In this document: in pieces, positions 15,942 through 23,756 of the stretch
Layout: every line of letters begins with the position of its first letter
Position numbering within the stretch: the first letter of the stretch is position 1
Source of the DNA: Rhizobium sp. NLR16a
GTDB lineage: Bacteria; Pseudomonadota; Alphaproteobacteria; Rhizobiales; Rhizobiaceae
Assembly: GCF_017948245.1 (NCBI RefSeq)
Contig: NZ_CP072865.1
Coordinates: 2,877,501-2,941,500, forward strand
DNA length: 64,000 nucleotides
Direction: 5' to 3'
The notes under the pieces: generated by a model
Databases searched by the model: none
What the model was told of the DNA's origin: nothing
Seen by the model: the letters and a program-made list of their open reading frames with translations, nothing else
Made by a program: the position numbers and the translations under genes

Positions 15942-16500
15942 TGTTCCCGCCTCCGGTCGTTGCGGTGCCGGGGCGCAGGCCAATCGATGGCTCACGCGGC
16001 GCGGCAACTGTTTGCCTTTTCGCGGAGGCTGTCAGGAAGCGGCTTGCCGCCAGGCCTGCAAGTGCGGCGATCCCGAGAAAGGCGAGCGGTTGCTTGCGCC
16101 CGAAATCCTCGGTCATGGTGGCGATTTCGCCGATGTCCTTGCCTTCCATCCGCCGAGCGACAGTCTGCACGCTCCGCCCGATTTGCCTGGCGTATCGCCC
16201 GACCTCGGCCTGACCGGAGCTTTCCATTTCGGCGCCGGCTTTCTCAAGTGCCGTTGCAACGCCGCGGACCTGGCGAGCAGCGAAGCTGGTGCGTTCGGAA
16301 ATGACGTCCTTGGCTTTCTCGACGGCCGTGTCGGCGCCTTCCTTGATCGCTTCCTTGGCGGTGGAAATGTCTTCGCTCACCTTCGCTTCCAGATCGGAAA
16401 CGGACGTGCGCATTCCCGGCGAAGAACCAAAAGCTGGGGATGAGGACGGTGTCTGCGCCGTTGCGCTTCTTCCTGCCGGATCTGTGAAATCGTTTTGCAT
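15934..16500 (-). CDS. Nutrient-deprivation-induced-type envelope protein
   Basis: 188 residues from ATG 16500-16498 with GGAGG 6 nt upstream. A Pro/Ser/Thr-rich N-terminus is followed by a long Ala/Glu/Lys helix (about 45-130). One membrane segment follows (QPLAFLGIAALAGLAASRFL, about 150-170). The C-terminus is short and basic/Gly-rich. This matches what rhizobial genomes call nutrient deprivation-induced proteins, which also sit with a holin-like and a DUF3618 gene. It is the first gene of the operon. The stress role is inferred from the family name. Confidence 0.65.
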   Translation of the reverse strand: MQNDFTDPAGRSATAQTPSSSPAFGSSPGMRTSVSDLEAKVSEDISTAKEAIKEGADTAVEKAKDVISERTSFAARQVRGVATALEKAGAEMESSGQAEVGRYARQIGRSVQTVARRMEGKDIGEIATMTEDFGRKQPLAFLGIAALAGLAASRFLTASAKRQTVAAPREPSIGLRPGTATTGGGNNG

Positions 16501-16597
16501 GTCTAACCTCCCATGTCGTGGCGGCGACTGCCGCAGCCCCGAACCACGGGTGCCCCGCTTTGTTCCGCGAATGCCAAACGTTCCGCTTCGGCATGGC

Positions 16598-17755
16598 TCA
16601 GATCTGCGACTGCAATGAAGCCGCGCCGTCCTCGGCTCCTTCTTGATCTTTGGCAGGCGTGACAATGGACGCTGCGACGTAACGCTCCTCCCTGTCGCCA
16701 TCGTTGAAGTAGTAGACGGCGAGCAGGGATCCCTCCCCGCGTTTTACCATTCTGGGATAACCGAGATCAGCCGTGCCGCCGTCGCTGCGGATGACCTTCT
16801 CGGCGCCCCATGTCTCGCCGTCATCGAAACTCATGCGCATCCGGATACCAAATGGCGGATCACGATAGCCGTAGACGAGCAGCAGCATGCCTTCGATGCG
16901 TCCGAGCGCTGGCGGGTTGCCATTGCTGCCGGTGTCGCCGACAATGCAGCCTTTCCGTGTCCAGGTCTTCCCTTCGTCGTCGGAGGTGAAGGCTTCTATC
17001 CAACCCTTGCCACCGCCCCTCCCCATGCAGCGCGTCAAGGTCAGTATGGCGCCACCGGAAAGTGCCGCGGATGCCGGCATGATCGAATAGCCCTCAGGTT
17101 CCGGGCCGACAAATCCTTGCAGGACGAAGCTGCGCCCGCCGTCCGCAGTGCGCGCGCAGAACACCCTGCCTTCCGAACCGTCCTCTTTGGAGGTGCTGAG
17201 CATGAAGAGCGCATGTTCCCTGCCAAGAGGCACGATATCGGTGCGCGCCGAGATCGGAAGGTGCAAACCGGTGAAACGATACGGACCCTGCCATGTCAGG
17301 CATCGATCCCGGCTGACATAGAACCAGCTGACCGCGTCGCCCTCTACATCGGTTCTGGCGCACATGACGATCGTCTCGGGATCGAGAAAGTCTATGGGTT
17401 CATCCAGACGGCCGAGGTCATCACCAACCGACAGATGCGGACGGATCTTGAGATCGGCGTTCAGGTGCTCATCGGCCGAAAGCGAGAGCCCACCGGGCAC
17501 CCGGCCGCAGAACGGCTCGTCCATCCATGTCAGTCCGCCGTCCAGGCTGCGTGCCTGCCAGGGGACGAATGGATAATCACGGTCCAGTTCGTGCAATTCC
17601 CCCTTCGCTCCGAGTTTGCCGCGCGCGAAGACGACAACGATTTCCTCACCCCAGGACCAGAAACCATAATTTGCCGGCCAGGCTGCGAACTCGCCCTGTC
17701 TCCTGTAGATTTCAATATGGCGGAATTGCATGTCCATGGAGGCTTCCGCTGTCAT
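16598..17755 (-). CDS. BNR-repeat (sialidase-fold) protein
   Basis: 385 residues starting MTAEASMDMQFRHIEIYRRQ. Several Asp-box loops are visible: SLDGGLTW (about 67), TADGGRSF (about 215), SDDEGKTW (about 265) and SFDDGETW (about 320), the spacing of a six-bladed sialidase-type propeller. There is no signal peptide, so it is probably cytoplasmic. I cannot see the full sialidase Arg triad with confidence, so the substrate is open; many such proteins in soil bacteria are not true sialidases. The start overlaps the stop of the upstream gene (ATGA). Confidence 0.7.
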   Translation of the reverse strand: MTAEASMDMQFRHIEIYRRQGEFAAWPANYGFWSWGEEIVVVFARGKLGAKGELHELDRDYPFVPWQARSLDGGLTWMDEPFCGRVPGGLSLSADEHLNADLKIRPHLSVGDDLGRLDEPIDFLDPETIVMCARTDVEGDAVSWFYVSRDRCLTWQGPYRFTGLHLPISARTDIVPLGREHALFMLSTSKEDGSEGRVFCARTADGGRSFVLQGFVGPEPEGYSIMPASAALSGGAILTLTRCMGRGGGKGWIEAFTSDDEGKTWTRKGCIVGDTGSNGNPPALGRIEGMLLLVYGYRDPPFGIRMRMSFDDGETWGAEKVIRSDGGTADLGYPRMVKRGEGSLLAVYYFNDGDREERYVAASIVTPAKDQEGAEDGAASLQSQI

Positions 17756-18054
17756 AGGGTCTCGACTGGAAGTGCGCGCACGAGCAGTTCATCCTGGCCG
17801 AGCAGCCGTTCGAGTTCGCGACGGTATTGGCGCCACCACGCCCGATCGAGACTGCCCACCATGACTTCGATCACGATGACGGTATCTTCTTCAGTGCCCT
17901 CGTCATTGGACCAAAGCCCTTTTGCGGGGGAATTGAGATAGGCCGTCACACCGCCATGGCGCTCCGTCATCTCGCGCTGAATTGTCGCGATAATGTCTCC
18001 GATGTCGACCGTCGCTTGCGGCGCTGCCGGAATAAACAACTGAATCAAATGCAT
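17752..18054 (-). CDS. Conserved small protein of unknown function
   Basis: 100 residues from ATG 18054-18052 (MHLIQLFIPAAPQATVDIGD), with GGAG upstream. It is an acidic alpha/beta protein: a beta strand at the N-terminus, a helix IGDIIATIQREMTERHGG, the strand VTAYLNSPAKGLW and a C-terminal helix (RQYRRELERLLGQDELLVRA). It looks like a small ferredoxin-like fold. I recognise the pattern from rhizobial genomes as a hypothetical. It is translationally coupled to the BNR-repeat gene. The 290 bp upstream (18055-18344) hold no gene. Confidence 0.65.
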   Translation of the reverse strand: MHLIQLFIPAAPQATVDIGDIIATIQREMTERHGGVTAYLNSPAKGLWSNDEGTEEDTVIVIEVMVGSLDRAWWRQYRRELERLLGQDELLVRALPVETL

Positions 18055-18300
18055 GTGGAATTCTCCTCGTCTCGCAAACTTCGCAGGTCTGACGAGGTTC
18101 CAGCCCGGCTCTAAATCTGGTGCGATGTCATGGTGTCGGCTCCGCGCCGAAATCGCCGATATCCGTCGGACAACAAGGAAAGCGGCAGCAGGCGGTGGTC
18201 GCCGTCGTGCAAGGTGCTCCGGCCGCGGTGGCGAGCCCAGACGCAATGTGCAGTCACAGGGCTGATCAAGCATCCCTTTTCAGATCCCGAAGACAGATAC

Positions 18301-18328
18301 CAATTAGTCTTGACTCATCAATTAGTCA
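18301..18328 (+). promoter_or_regulatory. Candidate ArsR operator/promoter
   Basis: CAATTAGTC occurs twice, at 18301-18309 and 18319-18327, spaced 18 bp (about two helical turns). An inverted pair TGACT (18311-18315)/AGTCA (18324-18328) overlaps the second copy. The site is 17 nt before the ATG of the ArsR gene, where an autorepressor operator would be expected. Confidence 0.5.
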
Positions 18329-18344
18329 CGGCTATTGTGTTTGC

Positions 18345-18674
18345 ATGATCGAGACCACCCCAATTACGAGCGTCATGCGCGCCCTTGCCGATCCCACTCG
18401 GCGGGCCGTGTTCGAGCAGATCGTCCTCTCCAAGGAGATCACCGTCGTCGAACTGACACGGGCGAGCACCGTCACTCAGGGCGCCGTCTCGCAGCACCTC
18501 AAGGCGCTGAAGCAGGCGGGCCTCGTCGCCGAGCGCCCCGAGGGCCGCAATGTCTATTACCGCGCCGAGCCCGAAGGCCTTGCGCCGCTTGTGGACTGGA
18601 TGAGCCATTACGGCACCTTCTGGCGCGAGCGTTTTGCCGATCTCAGAACCTTGCTGAAGGAAATCGATCCATGA
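18345..18674 (+). CDS. ArsR-family transcriptional regulator
   Basis: 109 residues from ATG 18345 (MIETTPITSVMRALADPTRR). Winged helix: LADPTRRAVFEQIV, ITVVELTRASTVTQGAVSQHLKALKQAGLV (recognition helix) and the wing RPEGRNVYYRAEP. The C-terminus SHYGTFWRERFADL is the sequence shared by the SRPBCC-linked ArsR subgroup. No Cys metal site is present, so it does not sense arsenic or metals through the classical motif. It is translationally coupled (ATGA) to an AHSA1-type gene, a common rhizobial pair. Confidence 0.85.
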   Translation: MIETTPITSVMRALADPTRRAVFEQIVLSKEITVVELTRASTVTQGAVSQHLKALKQAGLVAERPEGRNVYYRAEPEGLAPLVDWMSHYGTFWRERFADLRTLLKEIDP

Positions 18675-19135
18675 CCGACACCGCATTGAAGCCCGACACG
18701 CAGGAGATTGTCGTCGACGAAGTGTTCCCGCACGCGCCGGAAACAATCTGGAAAACGCTGACGTCAGCCGAGTTGATGGGCCGCTGGCTGATGATGCCGG
18801 CGGGCTTCGAGCCGGTCGAAGGCAAGCGCTTCACCTACCAGACGACGCCGGCCGGCGCCTGGGACGGCACCATTCACTGTGAGGTGCTGGAGGTGAAGCC
18901 GAATGAGCGTCTCTCCTATGCCTGGAAAGGCGGACATGCCGAGAATGCCGGCTACGGCTCGCCGCTCGATACCGTCGTCACCTTCCTTCTCTCCAGGACG
19001 GAAAACGGCACACGGCTGCGTCTCGTTCATTCCGGCTTCCTGCTTCCGAGGAATGAAACCGCCTTCCAGAAGATGGGCGAAGGCTGGAAGAAGGTCGTGA
19101 AGAATATCGGCGCCCTCGCCGGCAGCGAGGACTGA
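18671..19135 (+). CDS. SRPBCC/AHSA1-family protein
   Basis: 154 residues starting MTDTALKPDTQEIVVDEVFP. The Bet-v1-like helix-grip fold is recognised from VFPHAPETIWKTLTSAELMGRWL, the central MMPAGFEPVEGKRFTYQ, and the C-terminal LRLVHSGFLLPRNETAFQKMGEGWKKVV. It is probably a small-molecule-binding partner of the preceding ArsR gene, which it overlaps by 4 nt. No catalytic residues are apparent. Confidence 0.8.
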   Translation: MTDTALKPDTQEIVVDEVFPHAPETIWKTLTSAELMGRWLMMPAGFEPVEGKRFTYQTTPAGAWDGTIHCEVLEVKPNERLSYAWKGGHAENAGYGSPLDTVVTFLLSRTENGTRLRLVHSGFLLPRNETAFQKMGEGWKKVVKNIGALAGSED

Positions 19136-19176
19136 TCCGGCACCAGCCACATCACAAATTTGTTCAGGAGAAAGCA

Positions 19177-19593
19177 ATGAGCAAGCCTTATACCGGCGGC
19201 TGCGCCTGCGGCGCCATCCATTACGAGATCTCGGCCGAGCCGATTGCGATGAACGACTGCCAGTGCCGCGACTGCCAGCGGACGAGCGGCACCGGCCACG
19301 GATCCTATCTGACCTTCCCAAGCCGGCAGGCTGTGAAGCTTGAAGGAGAGGCCAGCCACTGGCAGATGGTCGCCGACAACGGCAATGTCAAAACCCGCGG
19401 CTTCTGCCCGGCCTGCGGCGCGCCTGTTTATCTGACCTTCTCCTACATGCCCGATTTCTTCACCATCCACGCCGCCAGCCTCGACGAGCCGGAGCGATAT
19501 CAGCCGCAAATGGCAACCTACACCGTGCGCGGCCTCGCCTGGGATCGGGTCGACCCTGATGTGGCGAAATTCGAAAAGATGCCGCCGATGTGA
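19177..19593 (+). CDS. GFA-domain (glutathione-dependent formaldehyde-activating-like) protein
   Basis: 138 residues starting MSKPYTGGCACGAIHYEISA, with AGGAG upstream. The zinc-binding pattern of the GFA/CENP-V fold is complete: CACG near residues 9-12, CQCRDCQRTSG at 28-38, and CPACG near 76-80. Family members are predicted to bind zinc and thiol adducts; enzymatic activity of small GFA proteins is mostly untested. It lies 41 nt after the AHSA1 gene on the same strand and may be the third cistron of that unit. Confidence 0.85.
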   Translation: MSKPYTGGCACGAIHYEISAEPIAMNDCQCRDCQRTSGTGHGSYLTFPSRQAVKLEGEASHWQMVADNGNVKTRGFCPACGAPVYLTFSYMPDFFTIHAASLDEPERYQPQMATYTVRGLAWDRVDPDVAKFEKMPPM

Positions 19594-19757
19594 GGCTGGC
19601 GTAGCGCCTCAAAATGGTGCTCTCGGGTGCTTGGTCGCGAGCGGGGAAGGGGCCGCTCACGACATCGTCGCTTGCCCAACAGGGGTCGAGTTTCTTCCTG
19701 TCATTGCCGATCCAGCATAAATTGCCTTTGACATTCCGTCGCACAGAATATAACCAT

Positions 19758-19773
19758 TTGGCTATATAGCTAA
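19758..19773 (+). promoter_or_regulatory. Candidate ArsR operator
   Basis: The near-palindrome TTGGCTATATAGCTAA lies 11 nt before the ATG of the second ArsR gene. Its reverse complement matches at all but two positions. Its position over the likely start region fits autorepression, and the sequence differs from the operator of the first ArsR unit. Confidence 0.55.
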
Positions 19774-19783
19774 TTGGTGATGC

Positions 19784-20113
19784 ATGGACGACAGGCTTGA
19801 TGCGATTTTTTCCGCCCTCTCCGACCCCACACGGAGAGCAATTCTGGCGCGGCTTGCCAACGGCAAGGCGACGGTGGCCGAGCTTGCCGATCCGTTCGAA
19901 CTGTCTCAGCCCGCCATCTCGAAGCACCTCAAGGTCCTGGAACAGGCCGGGTTGATCCGCTCCGGCCGGGAAGCGAATTCGCGTCCCCGCATTCTCGAGC
20001 CGGCAGCCTTGAAGACAATTGCAGATTGGATCGCCGATTACAGGCGCTTCTGGGATGAAAGCTTTGATCGTCTCGATGACTATCTGTCCAAGGTACAAGG
20101 AAACGAAAAATGA
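19784..20113 (+). CDS. ArsR-family transcriptional regulator
   Basis: 109 residues from ATG 19784 (MDDRLDAIFSALSDPTRRAI). Winged-helix landmarks: SDPTRRAILARLANGKATVAEL, LSQPAISKHLKVLEQAGLI (recognition helix), wing REANSRPRILEPA and tail YRRFWDESFDRLDDYL. It has no metal-binding Cys box and belongs to the same SRPBCC-linked subgroup as the gene at 18345. It overlaps the next gene by ATGA. Upstream is a palindrome near the start. Confidence 0.85.
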   Translation: MDDRLDAIFSALSDPTRRAILARLANGKATVAELADPFELSQPAISKHLKVLEQAGLIRSGREANSRPRILEPAALKTIADWIADYRRFWDESFDRLDDYLSKVQGNEK

Positions 20114-20592
20114 CCAATCCAGAGACCGCAACAGACAACAGCCATGACCTGGTTCTCGTGCGAAAGTTCGATGCGCCCTGCGATCTCGTTTTCAGGGCAT
20201 GGACCGACCCGAAAGCCTTGGCGCAATGGTGTGGGCCTCACGGTTTCAAGGCAGTGGGCGACAGGCTGGAAGCCTGGCCCGGCGGCAAACACCGCGCCTG
20301 TCTGATTGCCCCGGATGGAGAGGAGCATTGGGTCGGCGGAAAATATCTGGAGGTCGAGCCGCCGCACAGGCTTGTGTTCACACATGCCTGGGAGACCGGA
20401 ACCGGCGAAACCAGCCCCGAAACCATCGTCACCATCACCTTCAGGGAAAGCGATGGAGGCACGGAAATGACTTTTCGGCAGAGCGGATTTGCAAGCGCAT
20501 CCTCACTTGAGGGTCATGAATCCGGTTGGTCGCAAAGTTTCGAGCGATTGAACTCTTTTCTGGGAACCGCCGAAGGGCAAAATCATGGGTAA
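20110..20592 (+). CDS. SRPBCC/AHSA1-family protein
   Basis: 160 residues starting MTNPETATDNSHDLVLVRKF. Typical AHSA1 text: RKFDAPCDLVFRAWTDPKALAQWCGP, RLVFTHAWE, ETIVTITFRE, GTEMTFRQSGFAS and the C-terminal GHESGWSQSFERLNSFL. It is coupled to the ArsR gene upstream by ATGA and overlaps the start region of the GST gene, so three genes are read together. The ligand is unknown. Confidence 0.85.
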   Translation: MTNPETATDNSHDLVLVRKFDAPCDLVFRAWTDPKALAQWCGPHGFKAVGDRLEAWPGGKHRACLIAPDGEEHWVGGKYLEVEPPHRLVFTHAWETGTGETSPETIVTITFRESDGGTEMTFRQSGFASASSLEGHESGWSQSFERLNSFLGTAEGQNHG

Positions 20593-20599
20593 GGCGACG

Positions 20600-21205
20600 A
20601 TGAAGCTCTACTATTGCGAGACGCTCAATCCGCGGAAGGCCTGCGCCGCCGCGCGTTTTCTTCAAGCCGACGTCGAGTTCGTCAGGGTTGACCTGGCCAG
20701 CGGAGAGCAGCGCACCGCGGAATTCCTGGCGCTGAACCCGAACGGAAAGGTCCCGGTGCTGCAGGATGATGCCGGAACCTTATGGGAAGCGAACGCCATC
20801 ATGTGCCGGTTGTCTGACGCAGTCGCGTCGGATTTCTGGCCGCATGACCATCGGCAGACCGACGTGCTGCGCTGGTTGAGCTGGGATGCCAGCCATTTCA
20901 CCCGGCACGGGGCAACGCTGTGGTTTGAAAGCTTGATCAAGCCGTTGTTCGGCGGGAAGCCTGACCTCGCCCTGATCGAGGATGCGAAGACGAACTTTCG
21001 GCTCCATGGCCGGGTGCTCGACGATCATCTGGCCGCCAACAGCGTCGCCGTCGGGAAGACACTGACCGTGGCGGATTTCGCACTGGCAGCTGCACTTCCT
21101 TATGCAACCGCTGCCGACATCCCGCTCGCCGAATTCCGGCATATGCAAAAATGGTACGGACGGCTTGAAGAACTGGATGCGTGGCAAAACCCTTTTCCAG
21201 CCTGA
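20600..21205 (+). CDS. Glutathione S-transferase-like protein
   Basis: About 201 residues if it begins at the ATG giving MKLYYCETLNPRKACAAARF; an in-frame ATG at 20585 would add five residues. The thioredoxin-like domain spans about 1-80, with LNPNGKVPVLQDD (cis-Pro loop) and LWEANAIMCRL (GSH-binding E-S/A position). The helical C-terminal domain includes KTLTVADFALAAALPYA, the N-capping-box motif. Tyr4/Tyr5 near the N-terminus may be catalytic. It is last in the ArsR-AHSA1 unit. Confidence 0.8.
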   Translation: MKLYYCETLNPRKACAAARFLQADVEFVRVDLASGEQRTAEFLALNPNGKVPVLQDDAGTLWEANAIMCRLSDAVASDFWPHDHRQTDVLRWLSWDASHFTRHGATLWFESLIKPLFGGKPDLALIEDAKTNFRLHGRVLDDHLAANSVAVGKTLTVADFALAAALPYATAADIPLAEFRHMQKWYGRLEELDAWQNPFPA

Positions 21206-21406
21206 GAAGCGCGAGCGAAGGGTTATTGCGAGCCTGAGAGGCGTTACCGCAGAGGTAATATTGAAGATTATCTTCGTATTTCGACATCTTCTCTTCAACA
21301 ACGCTTTGTGCATATATTGACCCTTCGCCGAGAACGTCACGCCGCAACCGGCCGCGGTCGCCGCAAGGCGTCCTGGGAATTGCCAAACCGGCGGGTGGAT
21401 TCTGTC

Positions 21407-22303
21407 GTGAGCACCACAAGATACTTGCTGATCTTGCCGCTGATGGCGGTCGTGGCCTACATGGCGATCGTGGCTCTGGTCTATTTTTCGCAGCGAAGCC
21501 TGCTTTATCCCGGAGCCGGCGCCGCATCTGGTGCCGAGGATGCGCGTTGGGGCGAGTCGGTCAACATTAGAACGCCCGACGGGGAGAAGCTTCAGGGACT
21601 GTACAGCCAGGGCGACAGCGACAAGCCCTGCGTGCTCCTCTTTTTCGGCAACGGCGACCGCGTCGACAATTACGCGTTTCTCGCACAGGCGCTGGCTGCA
21701 CGCAGGATTGGATTGCTGGCGATTTCCTATCGCGGCTATCCCGGCTCGACCGGCTCACCCAGCGAGCAGGGCCTGCTGACGGACGGCATCGCCGCGTTCG
21801 ACTGGCTTTCAGCACATGCCGGAAGCGAGATTGTTGTGCTCGGCCGGTCACTTGGCACCGGCGTTGCTGTGAACACGGCCGCGAACAGGCCGGCCGGGGG
21901 CGTCATCCTCGTGTCTCCGTACCTGTCGGTTCTGTCGGTTGCGCAGGCGCGCTATCCGTACCTCCCGGCTGAAATTCTTCTCAAGGATCCGTTTCGATCG
22001 GACCTCAACATAGGCAAGGTCAGACAACCGAAGTTGTTCCTCCACGGCCGGCTTGATGACAGCATCCCGCTGTCTTCAGGGCAGGCGCTGTACGAGATCG
22101 CACCCGAGCCCAAGCGGATGCTGATCTATGACCGCGCGGGTCACAACGATATCTTCAGCGATGGCCTGGTCGGTGACGTCATCCGTTTCGTGGAAGCGCT
22201 GAAAGGAAACGGTCCTGGATCCCGTCACGAACGGGAGCCGGTTCTCGGCGAGACCCGGTCTGAGGGCGAAGATCATCGCGGTGGTTCGGCTTCGAATCCA
22301 TAA
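21407..22303 (+). CDS. Membrane-anchored alpha/beta hydrolase
   Basis: About 298 residues from GTG 21407 (VSTTRYLLILPLMAVVAYMA). The first 27 residues form one membrane anchor, followed by YFSQRSLLYPG, a sequence common just after the anchor in the BEM46/YfhR-like group. Triad: nucleophile Ser in GRSLG, Asp in HGRLDDSIP, His in RAGHNDI. The catalytic domain would face the periplasm. The C-terminus has an Arg/Glu-rich tail of low complexity. It ends 30 nt into a convergent pseudogene. Confidence 0.75.
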   Translation: MSTTRYLLILPLMAVVAYMAIVALVYFSQRSLLYPGAGAASGAEDARWGESVNIRTPDGEKLQGLYSQGDSDKPCVLLFFGNGDRVDNYAFLAQALAARRIGLLAISYRGYPGSTGSPSEQGLLTDGIAAFDWLSAHAGSEIVVLGRSLGTGVAVNTAANRPAGGVILVSPYLSVLSVAQARYPYLPAEILLKDPFRSDLNIGKVRQPKLFLHGRLDDSIPLSSGQALYEIAPEPKRMLIYDRAGHNDIFSDGLVGDVIRFVEALKGNGPGSRHEREPVLGETRSEGEDHRGGSASNP

Positions 22304-22611
22304 GCTCTTTCAACGAGCGCCACACGGATTTCATAACGCGTATACCAGTCTGCCCGGCCCCGGCGTTGCGCTTCGACGTGATCGACGACCGCTTTCCAGG
22401 CCCGGATGCTTTCTTCGTCCCTCCAATAAGAGTTGATGATGCCGAACCCATCAGCACGGCGGGCGCTTTCGAAACCCAGAAATCCGGGCTGCTGCTTTGC
22501 CAGTTCCACCATCGCAGCGCCGACGTCACCGTAGCCGTCCTCGACCTCCGTTCGTTACGACGAGAAGCAGACGACGTAATAGGGCGGTGCAGGTAAGGTC
22601 GCGATAGACAT
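22273..22611 (-). pseudogene. Antibiotic-biosynthesis-monooxygenase-like gene with nonsense codon
   Basis: From ATG 22611-22609 the frame reads MSIATLPAPPYYVVCFSS, then TAA at 22557-22555, then continues unchanged as RTEVEDGYGDVGAAMVEL, QPGFLGFESARRADGFGI, NSYWRDEESIRAWK and GRADWYTRYEIRVALVERAYGF. Reading through the stop gives a normal-length (112-residue) ABM/YgiN-type protein, and the family has Gln at that point, so CAA to TAA is the likely change. A shorter protein from an internal ATG at 22512 would lack the first beta strand. Confidence 0.65.
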
Positions 22612-22781
22612 GCCAAAACCTCGTTGCGACGAGTGGACATCTTTGCAACCATCCGTCGTGCGGTCAATTCGCAACCCAATACCGGCACAGGCTACGTCAG
22701 CCCCCTTCGCCGTCCCCGACCCCAAGCTGCCGTGGAAATCAATCGAGGCGGCCGCGGAAAAGCATCTCGTTGCCGTGGGAC

Positions 22782-23132
22782 TTACGCATGCGCCGGACGC
22801 CAGTGGGGATAGGTGACATAGGCGGTGACGGCGCCCTCCTCATGCGAGCGGATCGTCACGGTCTCGCCCTTCGGCATGTAGACGATCTCGCCCGGCCCGG
22901 CGCTGACCGTTCCCGCCTCTGCCGAAATCGAAAGCCGCCCTTCCAGAACGATCATCACGTCGTCGACCGCCATGGTTTCGGTCAGGCTCTGGCCAGGGGC
23001 GTAGCGTCCGTAACCGATGGTGATCGGCCCGCCATGCCGCTCATCGACGAGATTGCCGACGAGAATGTCTGCCTCCTGCCCCGGGGAACGCTCCAGCGAA
23101 GCGTCGGCGATCGCGAATTTCTGCATCTTCAT
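22782..23132 (-). CDS. Cupin-domain protein (EutQ-like)
   Basis: 116 residues starting MKMQKFAIADASLERSPGQE, with AGGTAG upstream. It is a single small cupin: the first motif region is GYGRYAPGQSLTETMAVDDVMIVLEGRLSI, and the second is GPGEIVYMPKGETVTI. The usual cupin His residues are largely replaced, so metal binding is uncertain. This is the pattern of EutQ-like and related cupins. The preceding 170 bp contain no gene. Confidence 0.7.
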   Translation of the reverse strand: MKMQKFAIADASLERSPGQEADILVGNLVDERHGGPITIGYGRYAPGQSLTETMAVDDVMIVLEGRLSISAEAGTVSAGPGEIVYMPKGETVTIRSHEEGAVTAYVTYPHWRPAHA

Positions 23133-23756
23133 TGTCTACCTCCATGCCGCCGGCTTAGGTAACGCGGAAATCTCCCGCGCCAAGTCCTCAGCGTGGCGCG
23201 ATATCCCGCCATTGGAATGATCTGCGACACTCGGAAGGCCTCGCCAGCAAACGAAGGCGCGCTGAAACGAAGTGCTCTGACGCCGGTCCAGCGGCGCGAT
23301 ACGCTGCGCCGGCGGCGAGTTGAGTGGGAATGCACCCCCGCTCTCCGTCATTCCAGGCCTTGAGCCTGGAATCCATGGCCTTGGCCCATCACGCGCCGCG
23401 GATCCTGGGCGAACGACAACGAAAGGCGCCGCCCTGCCCTGCGTATCGGATCGACATGGCGCTTGCCGGCCACGCCGCAGAGCCACGAAAGCCTCGACTT
23501 CATCGGCGCATGGAGCGGCAGAAGCCGCGTCGTCAGCATCCATTTGCCAGCCTGCAACTGAGCTCCAGCGCATCCAAGGCGTGTGATGATTGACAGAGTT
23601 CTACCAAGAAAGAGCTAATTGGAAAGTCCAAAGGATCGGAGCATAGTCCGCCCAGTGGGGTTCAGCGCGCGTGGGAAAAGCGGGACACAGGACTCCTGCG
23701 GCCACGCCTCGACGACTTAGCAGGCAACATTGACAGGTTGATGCGGAGGTAGCGTG
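23133..23756. other. 624-bp intergenic region
   Basis: Divergent-side spacer between the cupin gene and the giant repeat protein. It contains a REP-like palindrome (23343-23412). Short frames on both strands overlap the repeat and look non-coding. GGAGGT at 23745-23750 is the ribosome-binding site of the next gene. No clear promoter was identified. Confidence 0.6.
23343..23412. repeat. REP-like palindromic repeat, copy 5
   Basis: CATTCCAGGCCTTGAGCCTG and the following GGAATCCATGGCC form the same stem as in the 12.03-kb copy. The second stem of the family is missing here, replaced by CGCGGATCCTGGGCGAACG. Confidence 0.65.
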
